NCBI RefSeq assembly: GCF_016806065.1
Contig: NZ_CP032405.1
Span: forward strand, 2,818,001 to 2,882,000
Length of the DNA stretch: 64,000 nt
Direction of reading: 5' to 3'
Source: Rhizobium rosettiformans
Lineage (GTDB): Bacteria > Pseudomonadota > Alphaproteobacteria > Rhizobiales > Rhizobiaceae
The translations under genes were made by a program, and so were the position numbers. The notes below the pieces were generated by a model. It had not been told where the DNA came from. It did not search any database and saw nothing but the letters and a program-made list of their open reading frames with translations. This document shows, in pieces, positions 1-8,708 of this stretch. How positions within the stretch are numbered: position 1 is the first letter of the stretch; each line of letters begins with the position of its first letter.

Positions 1-32
1 CCAAAGTGGACGTCATCCAAGAAGAAGCAGCA

Positions 33-272
33 ATGGCATCTTTCATGAAATACACGGGCCTGGCATTGGCCGTGACCGTGGCGGCTTTGCCGGCGACGGG
101 AGGCGATGCCGTGGCGGCGGATTGCAGGCAAGCCGCGGAACGCGTGGTCGCCGAAGTCGGCGGGCAGTTGCTTTCCGTGCACGAATCGGGCGGTGAATGC
201 GTGATCGTCGTGCTCGTGCCGGGCAATGGCAACGAGCGGCCGCGCAAGGTCACGATGCGGGTCGCCGAGTGA
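33..272 (+). CDS. feuN: FeuN-like small periplasmic protein (PepSY-like)
   Basis: This 79-residue protein begins with a Sec-type signal peptide (MKYTG followed by an Ala/Leu/Val-rich core, likely cleaved after AVAA) and ends in a short PepSY-like fold with two Cys residues. The frame stays open upstream to a GTG at 6. I chose the ATG at 33 because a purine-rich GAAGAAG lies just before it and it puts the signal peptide at the N-terminus; the ATG at 45 is also possible. It lies 45 bp upstream of the FeuP-like regulator. In S. meliloti a small periplasmic protein, FeuN, encoded beside feuP restrains FeuPQ signalling. Position, size and export signal fit that role, but the identity is inferred from context rather than from a strong motif. 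Confidence 0.7.
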   Translation: MASFMKYTGLALAVTVAALPATGGDAVAADCRQAAERVVAEVGGQLLSVHESGGECVIVVLVPGNGNERPRKVTMRVAE

Positions 273-317
273 CCTGCCTCCGGGATTGAAGAGCTTTCCG
301 CACCGAGGGGTAATCGC

Positions 318-983
318 ATGCGCATTCTCGTCGTCGAAGACGATGTCAATCTGAACCGCCAGCTCGTCGAGGCCCTGCAGGAAGCGGGCTATGTCGTCGA
401 CAAGGCTTTCGATGGCGAGGAAGGCCATTTCCTCGGCGAAACCGAACCCTATGACGCTGTTATCCTCGACATCGGCCTTCCCGAGATGGACGGTATAACC
501 GTGCTGGAGAAATGGCGCGCGGCAAGCCGTGTCATGCCGGTGCTGATCCTGACGGCCCGCGACCGCTGGTCGGACAAGGTGGCCGGCATCGACGCAGGCG
601 CCGACGACTATGTCACCAAGCCTTTTCATGTCGAGGAAGTGCTTGCCCGCATCCGCGCCCTGATCCGCCGGGCGGCAGGCCATGCATCCTCAGAGATCGT
701 CTGCGGACCCGTGCGGCTTGACACAAAGAGCTCCAAGGCGACCGTTGAAGGCGTGACGCTGAAGCTCACCTCGCACGAATACCGGCTTCTGTCCTATCTG
801 ATGCATCACATGGGCGAAGTCGTATCGCGCACCGAACTGGTCGAGCATCTCTACGACCAAGATTTCGACCGCGATTCCAACACGATCGAGGTTTTTGTCG
901 GTCGTCTGCGCAAGAAGCTCGGTATCGACATGATCGAAACCGTGCGCGGCCTCGGCTATCGCATCCAAGCCCCGGCGAAATGA
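318..983 (+). CDS. feuP: OmpR/PhoP-family response regulator, FeuP-like
   Basis: A 221-residue DNA-binding response regulator. The receiver domain (about 1-115) has the acidic pocket E7-D8-D9, the phospho-acceptor D51 (in LDIGLPEMDG) and K101 (in DDYVTKPF). The C-terminal winged helix (about 125-218) carries the usual LTSHEYRLLSYL and RLRKKLG segments. It lies between the FeuN-like gene and a histidine kinase whose start overlaps its stop by ATGA, so kinase and regulator are translationally coupled. In S. meliloti FeuP/FeuQ control cyclic glucan export (ndvA), and in R. leguminosarum they were first linked to iron uptake. The family call is certain; the FeuP name rests on context and recalled similarity. 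Confidence 0.9.
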   Translation: MRILVVEDDVNLNRQLVEALQEAGYVVDKAFDGEEGHFLGETEPYDAVILDIGLPEMDGITVLEKWRAASRVMPVLILTARDRWSDKVAGIDAGADDYVTKPFHVEEVLARIRALIRRAAGHASSEIVCGPVRLDTKSSKATVEGVTLKLTSHEYRLLSYLMHHMGEVVSRTELVEHLYDQDFDRDSNTIEVFVGRLRKKLGIDMIETVRGLGYRIQAPAK

Positions 984-2374
984 GGATCCGCTCGCTCACT
1001 GCGCGCGTCCTGATCCTTGCCACGCTCTGGTCGGCGCTGGCCTTGGTGACGATTGCGGTAGCGATTTCAGCCCTTTATCGTCAGGGCGTCGAACGCGGCT
1101 TCAACAATCTCCTGCGTGCCCAGCTCTATAACGTCGTCAACTCCGTTTCGATCGGCGACAGCGACAGCCTGACCGGTTCGCCGGCGCTGGGTGACCTCAG
1201 GTTCTCCCAGCCCGCGACGGGCTGGTACTGGCTGGTCGAGCCGCTCGGCAACTATGCCACGGCACCGCTCGCCTCCGCCTCGCTCGGGGTCGCGAACCTT
1301 GCCGTTCCCGACGTGGAAGCGACGCCTTTCGACCAGAACTACGAACGCTATTACGAAATGACCGATGATGTCGGCAACCACATCCGTGTTGCCGAAACCG
1401 AAGTGGTGCTCGACGACCAGGGACGGGCGGCACGCTTCCGGGTCTCGGGCAACCTGCAGGTGGTCGAGGACGAGATCGCCTTTTTCACCAGCCGTCTCTA
1501 CGCCGCGCTCGCCGTGGTCGGCATTGGCGGGCTGATCGTCAACGGTCTTGCCATCCTCTATGGCCTGAAGCCGCTCGACCGCGCGCGCCGGGCGCTGGAG
1601 CGCATCCGGCGAGGCGAGGCCGAGCGGATCGAAGGTGATTTCCCGAGCGAGGTTCAGCCGCTTGCCAACGAGATCAACGCGCTGATCGACAGCAACCGCC
1701 GCATTGTCGAGCGGGCCCGCATGCAGGTCGGCAATCTCGCCCATTCCCTGAAAACGCCGATCGCCGTGCTTTTGAACGAGGCGCGCACCCTGGAGAAAAA
1801 TCAGGCCGAAGTCATCGCGACCCAGGCCGAGGCCATGCAGGCGCAGGTAAGCTCCTATCTGAACAGGGCGCGGATTGCCGCCCAGCGCGACAGTGTGCTG
1901 GCCCGCACCGAGGCGCAGCCGGTCATGGAGCGGCTGGCGCGGGTGATGCGCAAGCTGAACGCCGATATACTCTTCGAACTCGATGTCGCGCCGGACCTCA
2001 CCTTTGCGATGGAGCAGCAGGATGTCGAGGAGGTCATCGGCAACCTTCTGGAAAACGCCTCCCGCTTTGCCCGCACCAAGGTGGTCACCAAGGCCGTGAT
2101 GACAACCCGTGACGACGACGTGACCGACGGCCGGCGCGGCTGGATCGAGATCGTGGTCGAGGATGACGGGCCGGGGCTTGCTCCCGACCAGATAGGCGAG
2201 GCGCTGAAGCGCGGCCGAAGGCTCGACGAGAGCAAGCCCGGTACGGGGCTCGGACTGTCGATCGTCAAGGAGATTTCGGGGGAATATCAGGGGTCTTTCG
2301 GCCTGTCGCGCGCCGGCATTGGGGGGCTTCGCGCACAGTTGATCCTACCAGCTGTGACCAAGGACACTGCGTGA
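980..2374 (+). CDS. feuQ: Membrane sensor histidine kinase, FeuQ-like
   Basis: A 464-residue inner-membrane kinase. Transmembrane segment 1 is about 8-30 and segment 2 about 173-195; between them lies a periplasmic sensor domain of about 140 residues. A HAMP-like linker (GLKPLDRARRALERIRRG) leads to the HisKA helix with H255 in LAHSLKTPI, then a HATPase domain with the N-box NLLENASRFA, the G1 box EDDGPGLAP and the G2 box GTGLGLSIV. It starts inside the stop of the regulator gene. The likely partner is the FeuP-like protein, and the FeuN-like protein could act on the periplasmic domain (inference). Confidence 0.88.
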   Translation: MRIRSLTARVLILATLWSALALVTIAVAISALYRQGVERGFNNLLRAQLYNVVNSVSIGDSDSLTGSPALGDLRFSQPATGWYWLVEPLGNYATAPLASASLGVANLAVPDVEATPFDQNYERYYEMTDDVGNHIRVAETEVVLDDQGRAARFRVSGNLQVVEDEIAFFTSRLYAALAVVGIGGLIVNGLAILYGLKPLDRARRALERIRRGEAERIEGDFPSEVQPLANEINALIDSNRRIVERARMQVGNLAHSLKTPIAVLLNEARTLEKNQAEVIATQAEAMQAQVSSYLNRARIAAQRDSVLARTEAQPVMERLARVMRKLNADILFELDVAPDLTFAMEQQDVEEVIGNLLENASRFARTKVVTKAVMTTRDDDVTDGRRGWIEIVVEDDGPGLAPDQIGEALKRGRRLDESKPGTGLGLSIVKEISGEYQGSFGLSRAGIGGLRAQLILPAVTKDTA

Positions 2375-2497
2375 TTGATTTTCCTGTGAAATTACATAGG
2401 TGTATAAGACGGCCTTGAGCCGGTCGAAGGCCGTCATCCGCTTCGCGCGAACAGGTTGGCCTCGACGACAGAAATCGACGGGACTTGGAACGGTCTG

Positions 2498-2905
2498 ATG
2501 GGTGTGAAGCACTTCGGGATACTTGCAGCCACTGGCCTCGTGTCGCTCGCGCTTGCGGGCTGCACCACTTCGGGCGGCGGCCGCACGGCGACAGCCAATT
2601 CCGCCGTCTATATTGCGGCGCTTCAGGGCGGCATTGTCTCGCGCACGGGCGTCGAACTCTCGCGCAGCGAAACGCAGCGCGCGCTCGAAGCGGAATACCG
2701 CGCGCTCGAGGCGGCCCCCGGTGGCCAGCCCGTGACCTGGGCAGGCGGTGAGGTGCGTGGTGAGGTTGTTGCAGCCGCCCCTTACCAGGTCGGCCAGCAG
2801 AACTGCAGGCAGTTCACCCACAAGGTATATCGCAGCGGCCGCGAACTGCAGGCTCGCGGCGCGGCCTGCCGCAACTCGAACGGCACCTGGACGCCGCTGA
2901 GCTGA
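2498..2905 (+). CDS. Outer-membrane lipoprotein, surface-antigen-like
   Basis: A 135-residue predicted lipoprotein. The N-terminus MGVKHFGILAATGLVSLALAGC is a type II signal sequence with the lipobox LALAGC; the Cys would be lipidated. The remainder is small and soluble, with R-rich and Ala-rich stretches, two more Cys residues, and the pattern of the RT0821/Lpp0805-type surface antigen family seen in alphaproteobacteria. I chose the ATG at 2498 because it places the signal sequence at the start; the frame is open upstream to 2456. It lies alone after feuQ and before a toxin-antitoxin pair. The function is unknown and the family assignment is tentative. Confidence 0.7.
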   Translation: MGVKHFGILAATGLVSLALAGCTTSGGGRTATANSAVYIAALQGGIVSRTGVELSRSETQRALEAEYRALEAAPGGQPVTWAGGEVRGEVVAAAPYQVGQQNCRQFTHKVYRSGRELQARGAACRNSNGTWTPLS

Positions 2906-2971
2906 GGCGCAGGCGGACCCGCATCCCTTGCCGCTTGCCTTCTAGCGAAGTCATCCGAATCGTCTTCCTAA

Positions 2972-2993
2972 AGTGTATGCTTTGGCGTACACT
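2972..2993. promoter_or_regulatory. Likely operator of the HigBA module
   Basis: An inverted repeat AGTGTATGC-tttg-GCGTACACT with 8 of 9 arm positions paired, ending 7 bp before the toxin ATG at 3000. Autoregulated toxin-antitoxin operons usually carry such a dyad over the promoter, so this is the natural binding site for the HigA-like antitoxin. The role is inferred. Confidence 0.5.
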
Positions 2994-2999
2994 GCGAAA

Positions 3000-3338
3000 A
3001 TGACGCGCTTTGAGATCGAGGTGTATCTGACCGAGGATGGCGAGGCGCCTTTCCAGGCGTGGCTCGATGCGATTGCCAGTTCCGAAATCAGAACCCAAAT
3101 TTTGGCCCGCATCCGCCGCGCATCATTGGGTAATTTCGGCGATTGGAAACCGTTGGCAGGTGCGCACGGCATCTTTGAAATGCGGATCCATGCCGGAGCC
3201 GGTTACCGCGTGTTCTACACGGTCCTTGGAAATACGGTGGTTCTGTTGTTGGCAGGCGCGACGAAGAAAGATCAGAGGCGGACGCTCGAAAGGGCCAAGG
3301 TCTATCTGGAGGACTATCGCAAGAGGATGAAGCCGTGA
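3000..3338 (+). CDS. HigB/RelE-family toxin (Gp49-like)
   Basis: A 112-residue toxin of the RelE/HigB superfamily, phage Gp49-like branch. Seen in the sequence: the opening MTRFEIEVYLTEDG with PFQAWLD, the central basic helix, the GIFEMRIHAGAGYRVFY strand and the terminal VLLLAGATKKDQ with a basic tail. Members usually act as mRNA interferases, often at the ribosome. The frame is open from a GTG at 2973, but that codon lies inside the inverted repeat, so the ATG at 3000 is preferred. The stop overlaps the antitoxin start (GTGA at 3335-3338), and the toxin-first order is typical of HigBA. Confidence 0.85.
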   Translation: MTRFEIEVYLTEDGEAPFQAWLDAIASSEIRTQILARIRRASLGNFGDWKPLAGAHGIFEMRIHAGAGYRVFYTVLGNTVVLLLAGATKKDQRRTLERAKVYLEDYRKRMKP

Positions 3339-3646
3339 ACAAGCCGAGCAGACCGTTCGATTTCGACCGCTATGAAGAGCTGCTGCGGGACCCGGAGAAT
3401 GCAGCCATTTATCTGGCGGAGTTCCTTGAAAGTGGTGACATGGAGCTCTTCCAGGAGGCCCTGCGTCACGTTGCCAAGGCGCAGGCTGGCGGGCTGGCGG
3501 GTGTGGCGGAACAGGCGCAGCTGAACAGGGGCAGCCTTTACAAATCCCTGTCGAAGAACGGCAAACCACAGTTTGAAACATTGGCCAAGATACTGGCCAC
3601 GATGGGGCTGCAGTTCACGATCACGCCCACACAGCAGCAGTCTTGA
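3335..3646 (+). CDS. HigA-type antitoxin (addiction module antidote, HTH)
   Basis: A 103-residue protein of the addiction-module antidote family. It opens with FDFDRYEELLRDPENAAIYL, the standard N-terminal signature, followed by a helix-turn-helix of the Cro/XRE type (about 52-85: AGLAGVAEQAQLNRGSLYKSL). It starts with GTG within the toxin stop codon, so the two are translationally coupled. It should neutralise the HigB-like toxin and repress the operon through the dyad at 2972-2993. About 130 bp separates it from cycH. Confidence 0.85.
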   Translation: MNKPSRPFDFDRYEELLRDPENAAIYLAEFLESGDMELFQEALRHVAKAQAGGLAGVAEQAQLNRGSLYKSLSKNGKPQFETLAKILATMGLQFTITPTQQQS

Positions 3647-3782
3647 GCTCTTTCCACTTGACTTGGGTCAAGGCTGGGCGGGTTATGCAGGCTTAGAGAA
3701 TTCTTGCGGCCAAACGCCTCAACTTTGCGTCAGGGGAGGTTTGGCTGTTGGAAAGCACCTGTCCTTGCCGTAATTGAGTTTC

Positions 3783-5003
3783 ATGTTGTTCTGGATCATC
3801 TCCGCGCTGCTGACGGTCTTTGTTGCCGTCGTCCTGTTGTCCCCCTTGCTGCGGGCCTCGGCCCGGGCGACGCGTTATGACGAAGGCGAGGCGGCGGTCT
3901 ATCGCGACCAGTTGCGCGAGCTGGAACGGGACAAGGCGCAAGGCCTGATCTCGGCGGAAGATGCCGACTATGCGCGCGCCGAAATCGGCCGTCGGCTGCT
4001 CGCGATCGCCGCCCGCGAAAAGGTGGGCGAAGCGGGAGAGGGGAGCGAGCCGTCCGATGGCGCGGCAAACTCGTCCGCCCGCCGTCGCTACACCTGGTCG
4101 CAGGCCTTCATCCTGCTCTGTCTTCCCGTGATCGGGCTTGCCGGCTATCTGGAAATCGGAAGCCCGGGCACACCCGATGCGCCGCTTGCCGCACGCATGG
4201 AAAATCCCGGCGACGATGTCGATCTGCTCGTCGCCAAGGTCGAGCAGCATCTGGCGAGCAATCCTTCCGACGGCAATGGCTGGAACGTTCTGGCGCCCGT
4301 TTATTTCCGCATCGGTCGCCTGCCGGATGCCGAACTCGCCTATCGCAACGCGATCCGCATTCTCGGCCCCGATGCCGACCGGATGAACGGGTTGGGCGAA
4401 ACGCTGGTGCTGCGCAATGACGGGATCGTCACCGATGACGCCCAGATGGCCTTCCAGGCATCGCTGAAGCTCGAACCCAATAATCCGCGCGCAGACTTTT
4501 ATCTGGCGCTCGCGCTCGAGCAGTCCGGCCGTCGCGCCGAGGCGCTGACCGCGTTCCAGAACATCGCCAAGGCCTCGCCGCCCACGGCCCCCTGGATGCC
4601 ATTGGTCAACCAGCATATTGCGGCCAACAGCGCCGGCGTGCCGCTTGCCAATCAGCCGGCGCAGACGGGGCCGGACGGTGAGGCACAGGCTCAGAACCCC
4701 GCAGCCCCGGGCAACCCGACGGCCGAGGACGTTGCCAATGCCGGAACCATGTCGGAAGCTGATCGCGGCGAGATGATCCGCGGCATGGTGGCGAGCCTCG
4801 ATGCGCGCCTGAAGGAAGATCCAAACAATTTCGAAGGTTGGATGCGGCTTGTCCGCTCCTATGCGATGCTGAAGGACAAGGAACGGGCGGAAGCCGCGCT
4901 GCAGGAAGGGCTGAAGACCTTCCCGGCCGCAGGCGCCGAGGGCCAGCAACTGCTCGCCATGGCGAGGGAACTCGGCCTTGATGTTGAGGAGGTGAGCCAA
5001 TGA
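3783..5003 (+). CDS. cycH: Cytochrome c maturation protein CcmI/CycH
   Basis: A 406-residue membrane protein that chaperones apocytochrome c to the heme ligation complex. Transmembrane helix 1 is at residues 1-22 ([17 protein letters not shown]). It is followed by a cytoplasmic CcmI segment with [20 protein letters not shown], then transmembrane helix 2 (about 103-122, [20 protein letters not shown]) and a periplasmic TPR-rich domain (about 140-400). The frame opens at a TTG at 3774; the ATG at 3783 is the better start. It is the first gene of cycHJKL and overlaps cycJ by ATGA. Confidence 0.93.
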   Translation: MLFWIISALLTVFVAVVLLSPLLRASARATRYDEGEAAVYRDQLRELERDKAQGLISAEDADYARAEIGRRLLAIAAREKVGEAGEGSEPSDGAANSSARRRYTWSQAFILLCLPVIGLAGYLEIGSPGTPDAPLAARMENPGDDVDLLVAKVEQHLASNPSDGNGWNVLAPVYFRIGRLPDAELAYRNAIRILGPDADRMNGLGETLVLRNDGIVTDDAQMAFQASLKLEPNNPRADFYLALALEQSGRRAEALTAFQNIAKASPPTAPWMPLVNQHIAANSAGVPLANQPAQTGPDGEAQAQNPAAPGNPTAEDVANAGTMSEADRGEMIRGMVASLDARLKEDPNNFEGWMRLVRSYAMLKDKERAEAALQEGLKTFPAAGAEGQQLLAMARELGLDVEEVSQ

Positions 5004-5452
5004 CCCGCAAACAGAAACGCCTGGCCGTGATCGGCGGTGGCATGGGTTTCATTCTGACCGCCGTGCTCTTGGTGATGTTCGCCTTCGGCCAGTCGATCGC
5101 CTATTTCTACGTTCCGGCGGATCTGGCCCAATCCGACGTGCAGCCGGGCACCCGCATCCGCCTGGGCGGGCTGGTGGAAGCGGGCTCGGTGGTGCGTGGT
5201 GAAGGCTCGACGATCACCTTTACCGTGACCGACACGCTGAGCCAGCTGCCCGTGACCTATACCGGTATCCTGCCCGATCTTTTCCGGGAGGGGCAGGGCG
5301 TGGTCGCCGAGGGACGTTTCGAAGGCATGGACAAGGTCTTCGTCGCCGATACGGTTCTCGCCAAGCATGACGAGACCTACATGCCGAAGGACGTCGCGGA
5401 TCGTCTGGAAGCGCAAGGGGTTGAACTGAGCGGCAAGGAAAAGATCCAATGA
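5000..5452 (+). CDS. cycJ: Heme chaperone CcmE/CycJ
   Basis: A 150-residue membrane-anchored periplasmic heme chaperone. It has an N-terminal cytoplasmic basic tail ([10 protein letters not shown]), one transmembrane helix (about 12-32) and an OB-fold domain. The heme-binding histidine is in the conserved [13 protein letters not shown] motif (H about 122) with the accompanying Tyr four residues later. CcmE accepts heme from CcmC and delivers it to CcmF/H. It is coupled to cycH and cycK by 4-bp overlaps at both ends. Confidence 0.96.
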   Translation: MTRKQKRLAVIGGGMGFILTAVLLVMFAFGQSIAYFYVPADLAQSDVQPGTRIRLGGLVEAGSVVRGEGSTITFTVTDTLSQLPVTYTGILPDLFREGQGVVAEGRFEGMDKVFVADTVLAKHDETYMPKDVADRLEAQGVELSGKEKIQ

Positions 5453-7437
5453 TCATCGAGCTCGGCCATTATGCTCTCGTCCTGGCGCTCGCCACCTGTC
5501 TCGTCGTCTCCGTCCTGCCGGTGATCGGCGCACGGCGCGGCGATGCGGCGATGATGGCGGTGGGGACCACCGGCACCTACGCGATGTTTCTGCTGGTCGC
5601 CTTCTCCTTTGCCGTCCTCACTTACGGTTATGTCGTTTCCGACTTCTCGGTGCAGAACGTCTATGAGAACTCCCACTCCCTGAAGCCAATGATCTACAAG
5701 GTCTCCGGCGTCTGGGGGAACCATGAAGGCTCGATGCTCCTCTGGGTGCTGATCCTCGCCTTCTTCAGCGCCATGGTCGCCTTCTTCGGTACCAATCTGC
5801 CGGATCGGCTGAAAGCAAATGTGCTGGGGGTTCAGGCTTGGATCACGACGGCCTTCACGCTCTTCATTCTCCTGACGTCGAACCCCTTCATCCGACTGTC
5901 GCCAATCCCGGCGGAGGGTCAGGATCTCAACCCGGTCCTGCAGGACATCGGCCTCGCGATCCATCCGCCGCTGCTCTATCTCGGTTATGTCGGCTTCTCG
6001 GTCTGTTTCTCCTTCGCGATTGCAGCGCTGATGGACGGCCGCATCGATGCCGCCTGGGCGCGTTGGGTGCGGCCCTGGACGCTGGCGGCCTGGGTGTTCC
6101 TGACCGCCGGCATCTCGATGGGTTCTTACTGGGCCTATTACGAACTCGGCTGGGGCGGCTGGTGGTTCTGGGATCCCGTCGAAAACGCTTCCTTCATGCC
6201 CTGGCTCGCGGGCACTGCTCTTCTGCATTCGGCGCTCGTCATGGAGAAGCGTGATGCGCTGAAGATCTGGACGGTGCTGCTTGCCATCATCGCCTTCTCG
6301 CTGTCGCTGCTCGGCACCTTCCTGGTGCGTTCGGGCGTGCTCACCTCGGTGCATGCGTTCGCAACCGACCCGACACGCGGGGTCTTCATCCTCGGCATTC
6401 TCGTCATTTTCATTGGTGGCGCCTTCACGCTCTTTGCGCTGCGCGCACCGATGCTCAAGGCCGGTGGCCTGTTCCAGCCGATCTCGCGCGAAGGTGCGCT
6501 TGTCCTCAACAACCTGATCCTGACGGTATCGACCGCGTCGGTGCTGATCGGCACGCTCTATCCGCTGTTGCTTGAGACGCTGACAGGCGAGAAGATTTCG
6601 GTCGGTCCGCCCTTCTTCAACATCACCTTCGGGCTTCTTATGATCCCGCTTCTGCTGGCGGTGCCTTTTGGGCCGTTCCTCGCCTGGAAGCGTGGCGATC
6701 TTCTCGGCGCCTTGCAGCGGCTTTACGTGGCGGCGGCCCTTTCGCTCGTTCTCGGGCTTGGCCTCTGGTACGCCCAGAACGGCGGACCTGTCATGGCGGT
6801 GGGTGGCCTCGCGCTCGCCTTCTTCGTCATGGGCGGGGCGATTGCAGACCTCTGGTATCGTGCAGGCTTCGGCAAGCATCCGCTCTCGACCGCCTGGAGC
6901 CGCTTCAAGGGGTTGCCGCGCTCAGCCTTCGGCACGGCGCTGGCCCATTTCGGTATCGGCGTCACCGTGCTCGGCGTCGTGGCCGTCACTACCTTCGAGA
7001 CGGAGACCGTGGTCGAGATGAAGCCCGGCATGACGGCGGAAGCCGGAGGCTATGTCGTGACCTTTGACGGTATCCGCGCGGCGACCGGACCGAACTATAC
7101 CGAGGACCAGGGGCATTTCACCATCCGCGACGGTGGCGTTGAAGTGGCCGATGTCTGGTCGTCGAAGCGGCTCTATACGGCCCGCCAGATGCCGACGACG
7201 GAAGCCGGCATCGTCACATTCGGCTTCAGCCAGCTCTACGTGTCGCTGGGTGACCCGATGGCGGATGGCGGTATCGTCGTGCGCATCTGGTGGAAGCCGT
7301 GGATCCTTTGCATCTGGTACGGCACGATCGTGATGATGGCAGGCGGTATTGTCTCGCTCTCCGATCGCAGACTGCGCGTCGGCGCGCCGAAGCGGGCCAA
7401 GGTTGCGGCCAAGCCGACGCTGGAGGCTGCGGAGTGA
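5449..7437 (+). CDS. cycK: Heme lyase subunit CcmF/CycK
   Basis: A 662-residue polytopic membrane protein that carries out heme ligation to apocytochrome c together with CcmH and CcmI. It contains the tryptophan-rich WWD domain ([19 protein letters not shown], about 234-252), HPPLLYLGY and the usual set of about 15 transmembrane helices with a periplasmic C-terminal loop. Length matches the family. It starts inside cycJ, and its stop TGA shares its last base with the cycL ATG (TGATG at 7435-7439). Confidence 0.96.
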   Translation: MIIELGHYALVLALATCLVVSVLPVIGARRGDAAMMAVGTTGTYAMFLLVAFSFAVLTYGYVVSDFSVQNVYENSHSLKPMIYKVSGVWGNHEGSMLLWVLILAFFSAMVAFFGTNLPDRLKANVLGVQAWITTAFTLFILLTSNPFIRLSPIPAEGQDLNPVLQDIGLAIHPPLLYLGYVGFSVCFSFAIAALMDGRIDAAWARWVRPWTLAAWVFLTAGISMGSYWAYYELGWGGWWFWDPVENASFMPWLAGTALLHSALVMEKRDALKIWTVLLAIIAFSLSLLGTFLVRSGVLTSVHAFATDPTRGVFILGILVIFIGGAFTLFALRAPMLKAGGLFQPISREGALVLNNLILTVSTASVLIGTLYPLLLETLTGEKISVGPPFFNITFGLLMIPLLLAVPFGPFLAWKRGDLLGALQRLYVAAALSLVLGLGLWYAQNGGPVMAVGGLALAFFVMGGAIADLWYRAGFGKHPLSTAWSRFKGLPRSAFGTALAHFGIGVTVLGVVAVTTFETETVVEMKPGMTAEAGGYVVTFDGIRAATGPNYTEDQGHFTIRDGGVEVADVWSSKRLYTARQMPTTEAGIVTFGFSQLYVSLGDPMADGGIVVRIWWKPWILCIWYGTIVMMAGGIVSLSDRRLRVGAPKRAKVAAKPTLEAAE

Positions 7438-8036
7438 TGGCGTGGATCAAAGAAATTGCCCCTCACCCTGGCCCTCTCCCCGCAAGCGGGGAGAGGGGAC
7501 GGCAGGCGCTTGTGGCTTCGGCCTTCTCCCCGCTTGCGGGGAGAAGGTGGCGGCAGCCGGATGAGGGGCGGGCAAGTCTGACGGTGCGGCGCCTTTTGCT
7601 GGTTCTCACACTGCTGTTCACCCCCATGCACGCCTTTGCCGTCAATCCGGACGAGGTTCTCGCCGATCCCGCGCTCGAACAGCGGGCGCGTGCGCTCTCC
7701 GCCGAGCTGCGCTGCATGGTCTGCCAGAACCAGTCGATTGACGACAGCAACGCCGAACTCGCCCGCGACCTGCGTGTCGTGGTGCGTGAGCGGCTGGTCG
7801 GCGGGGATACGGACGAGCAGGTGCTCGACTATGTCGTCTCGCGTTACGGGGAGTTCGTGCTTCTGAAGCCACGGCTCAGCATCCGCACGATCGGTCTCTG
7901 GGGGGCGCCGGCGGCACTCGCGATTATCGGTCTGATCGTCGCCGTCGTCTATACGCGCAGGAGGTCGGTGCAGCCGGTGGCGAAGCTTTCGGCGGAAGAG
8001 GAAGCGCGGCTGGGCAAGTTGCTTGAGCGGGAGTGA
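7437..8036 (+). CDS. cycL: Thiol-reducing CcmH/CycL with a repeat-encoded N-terminal insert
   Basis: CcmH keeps the apocytochrome heme-binding Cys pair reduced. The family core is intact: a signal sequence ([18 protein letters not shown]), the redox motif [23 protein letters not shown] with CxxC, and a C-terminal transmembrane helix (about 158-178). The unusual part is upstream. The ATG coupled to cycK (7437) is followed by about 7 codons and then by a 110-bp palindromic element read in frame before the signal sequence. Translation may instead begin at the GTG at 7584, giving a normal-sized protein of about 150 residues. Both starts are in the same frame; the sequence does not settle which is used. 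Confidence 0.9.
   Translation: MAWIKEIAPHPGPLPASGERGRQALVASAFSPLAGRRWRQPDEGRASLTVRRLLLVLTLLFTPMHAFAVNPDEVLADPALEQRARALSAELRCMVCQNQSIDDSNAELARDLRVVVRERLVGGDTDEQVLDYVVSRYGEFVLLKPRLSIRTIGLWGAPAALAIIGLIVAVVYTRRRSVQPVAKLSAEEEARLGKLLERE
7459..7568. repeat. Rhizobial palindromic repeat inside cycL
   Basis: A 110-bp element bounded by CCCCTCA and TGAGGGG. It holds two strong hairpins: CCTCTCCCCGC-aa-GCGGGGAGAGG near 7474-7496 and CCTTCTCCCCGC-tt-GCGGGGAGAAGG near 7522-7547. This type of sequence is common between genes in Rhizobium and Agrobacterium genomes (RIME-like). Here it sits within the reading frame of cycL. Confidence 0.85.
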
Positions 8037-8354
8037 TCAACGCTCTTCGAAGTCTTCATCGTCGTCCAGAGGCAATTCCGGGGGGCGCTCACGTCCGTTG
8101 CGGATTGTCAGGATAACGATCGCCTCAGCGCCAACCTCGTAGTGAATGAGATAGTCTCCCAGCACGAACCGGCGCAAACCTCGAAGGGGGAGATCGGTCG
8201 CTTCCTGCCCCATGGAGGGGAACTGCCTGAGTGCAGTAACAAACTGCTTCACGTCGTGGAGAAATCGCTCACCACCGGCCCGGTGGCGCTCTCTAAGATA
8301 GGCCGCTTCCCGCGCCACATACGCTCTGGCATCGGGAGAGAAGATGACTTTCAC
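8037..8354 (-). CDS. ParE/RelE-family toxin
   Basis: A 105-residue toxin of the ParE/RelE superfamily: MKVIFSPDARAYVAREAAYLRERH (start strand and long helix), then the PSMGQEATDLPLRGLRRFVLGDYLIHYEV sheet and IVILTIRNGRERPPEL at the end. The start is a GTG at 8354, which overlaps the antitoxin stop by 4 bp. Its own stop codon begins at 8037, the base after the cycL stop ends at 8036, so the two genes converge with no spacer. ParE proteins usually poison gyrase and RelE proteins cleave mRNA; the sequence does not decide between them. Confidence 0.82.
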   Translation of the reverse strand: MKVIFSPDARAYVAREAAYLRERHRAGGERFLHDVKQFVTALRQFPSMGQEATDLPLRGLRRFVLGDYLIHYEVGAEAIVILTIRNGRERPPELPLDDDEDFEER

Positions 8355-8611
8355 GCCGCGGCACCCTTGGTGATGGTGGCGAGTTCGATGAGCACCTCTT
8401 CAGCGTCCGTTCCTTCACCACTGGCAACGGCCTTTCGTGCCTCGGCAAGCTCCCGGATTTCACGACCTTCCTGCGCCATATAGGCTTTCAAAGCTCGCAC
8501 CATGACCCAGCTGCGGCTGCGCTCGCAGGCACCGGCCACGGCTTCTATCTCGGCAATAAGATCAAGCGGCAACCGAAGTGTGATCGGATCTGACAATGGC
8601 TGTTTCGACAT
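8351..8611 (-). CDS. Ribbon-helix-helix antitoxin (CopG/ParD-like)
   Basis: An 86-residue antitoxin. The N-terminal half is a ribbon-helix-helix DNA-binding module (PITLRLPLDLIAEIEAVAGACERSRSWVMVRAL, about 8-40). The C-terminal half is acidic and helical, as expected of the toxin-binding arm. The frame is open to 8656, but the ATG at 8611 places the ribbon strand correctly. It precedes the ParE-like toxin and overlaps it by ATGA. Confidence 0.82.
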   Translation of the reverse strand: MSKQPLSDPITLRLPLDLIAEIEAVAGACERSRSWVMVRALKAYMAQEGREIRELAEARKAVASGEGTDAEEVLIELATITKGAAA

Positions 8612-8621
8612 CGCTTTTTGC

Positions 8622-8638
8622 TCCGTTTGTAATACGGA
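8622..8638. promoter_or_regulatory. Candidate antitoxin operator
   Basis: The imperfect inverted repeat TCCGTTTGTAATACGGA lies 11 bp upstream of the antitoxin ATG on the minus strand. Six of seven arm positions pair. It is a plausible autoregulatory site for the ribbon-helix-helix protein; the role is inferred. Confidence 0.35.
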
Positions 8639-8708
8639 AGATAGCAATGGTCTCAAGCCGGGTCAAATGGAGCCAAAGATTACCAAGAATTCATCTGCCG
8701 TACAGTTC

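Noticed and set aside
3693..5000. A 435-codon open frame antisense to cycH.
   Set aside because: Shadow of cycH; it also crosses the intergenic region without any start signal.
5377..6879. A 500-codon open frame antisense to cycK.
   Set aside because: The product is charged, repetitive in composition and typical of an antisense frame over a membrane protein gene.
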